Shown here in pieces: positions 63,638-64,000 of a stretch of 64,000 nt of DNA. Made by a program: the position numbers and the translations under genes. This stretch comes from a virus. The stretch covers positions 20,269 through 84,268 of the IMG/VR virus record IMGVR_UViG_3300028844_005216. One strand, 5' to 3'. The stretch's first letter is position 1, and each line of letters begins with the position of its first letter. The notes under the pieces were generated by a model. It saw nothing but the letters and a program-made list of their open reading frames with translations. It did no database searches and had not been told where the DNA came from.

Positions 63638-64000
63638 ATGAAACGTTTCAAGGATTACATAACAGAAGCCCCTGCATGGACGAAAAGTGCCTCCGAGCAT
63701 ATCTTTTTTACTGACATTCATGTTCCACTGAGTGCCAAGATGCTCAAGCGTGCGCTCAACACCAAACTCCCACGAGCCACCGTGTTTCATGTGACCGATG
63801 CACAATATCTTGATGATATCATCAAGATGCAGGGAAAGCGAAAGTCTCTTTCGGCTGCAACCCAGATGCACCCTACTGTTGTCGCAGGGGGCATCAATGT
63901 TGGGGGTGGAATGGTCTTTGAACTAGAGGCTGATGTTATGGTGTCCGCACCTAACGACATTATGTCTCGACCCGATAAAACCGGAAGACGTTGGCTGGAA
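63638..64000 (+). CDS. Late protein with T4-type capsid-targeting N-terminus (3' truncated by window)
   Basis: Starts ATG 63638, 2 nt after the kinase stop, and stays open to the window end (121 codons seen). Begins MKRFKDYITEAPAW; ITE at 8-10 followed by Ala matches T4 MKTYQEFIAE-A position by position. The rest reads HIFFTDIHVPLSAKMLKRAL, RATVFHVTDAQYLDDIIKMQ, KSLSAATQMHPTVVAGG and VFELEADVMVSAPNDIM. The FHVT...G...E..ADVMV order is faintly reminiscent of ADP-ribosyltransferase-like folds (T4 Alt is also head-packaged), but that is speculation. Confidence 0.65.
   Translation, partial: MKRFKDYITEAPAWTKSASEHIFFTDIHVPLSAKMLKRALNTKLPRATVFHVTDAQYLDDIIKMQGKRKSLSAATQMHPTVVAGGINVGGGMVFELEADVMVSAPNDIMSRPDKTGRRWLE

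Overview
The window is a 64-kb stretch of a T4-like (contractile-tailed, Tevenvirinae/Kyanoviridae-like) phage genome, most probably from a marine phage of a Gram-negative host. The evidence is a nearly complete T4 replication set: ssDNA-binding gp32, helicase loader gp59, late co-activator gp33, RNase H, primase gp61, helicase gp41, UvsX, polymerase gp43, RegA, clamp loader gp62/gp44 and clamp gp45. It also carries genes typical of marine T4-like phages: PhoH, Hsp20, ClpP, ThyX, B12-type ribonucleotide reductase, CobS-like AAA+ ATPase, DUF3310 and six tRNAs. Almost all genes lie on the minus strand in tight operons with ATGA, GTGA or TAATG overlaps. Only the two window edges and 57.2-58.6 kb are on the plus strand.

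Layout. 0-1.1 kb: the end of a plus-strand structural operon, closed by a bidirectional terminator inside the last gene. 1.1-10.6 kb: gp32, gp59, gp33, a SleB-type cell-wall hydrolase, a RecB-like nuclease, RNase H, and many small zinc-ribbon or membrane proteins, interrupted by a 357-bp non-coding tract (6998-7354) with three candidate folded RNAs. 10.7-21.5 kb: a glycan operon with a GDP-mannose 3,5-epimerase-like enzyme, a second sugar epimerase, nine glycosyltransferase-like genes and two methyltransferase-like genes (one broken). 21.6-26.6 kb: wHTH protein, RuvC-like resolvase, class II RNR, ThyX, primase. 26.6-33.5 kb: possible spanin/lysis genes, then a late-promoter-driven set including an NMNAT-like fusion and a ligase-like nucleotidyltransferase. 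33.6-47.9 kb: replication core. 47.9-49.1 kb: six tRNA genes with small ORFs between them. 49-54.4 kb: MoxR/CobS-like ATPase with a CobT-like VWA/metalloprotease partner. 54.4-55 kb: terminator-rich gap. 55-64 kb: late virion genes, including a glycine-rich adhesin-like fibre, a diiron protein between two paralogous virion-like genes, an HNH protein and a P-loop kinase.

How the genes fit together. Host sigma70-like promoters (10654, 22192, 41019, 54375) precede early or accessory genes. T4-type late promoters (TATAAATA) and a recurring CTAAATA variant precede virion or lysis genes. The most interesting pattern is that several late genes start with a peptide closely resembling the T4 capsid-targeting sequence (first residues MKTYQ or similar, then [LI]xE near residue 10). 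Two of these proteins have recognisable enzyme folds (ligase-like, P-loop kinase) and one has an HNH-like motif. This suggests a set of enzymes packaged in the head and delivered with the DNA. All assignments rest on motif recognition by eye; no database search was run.
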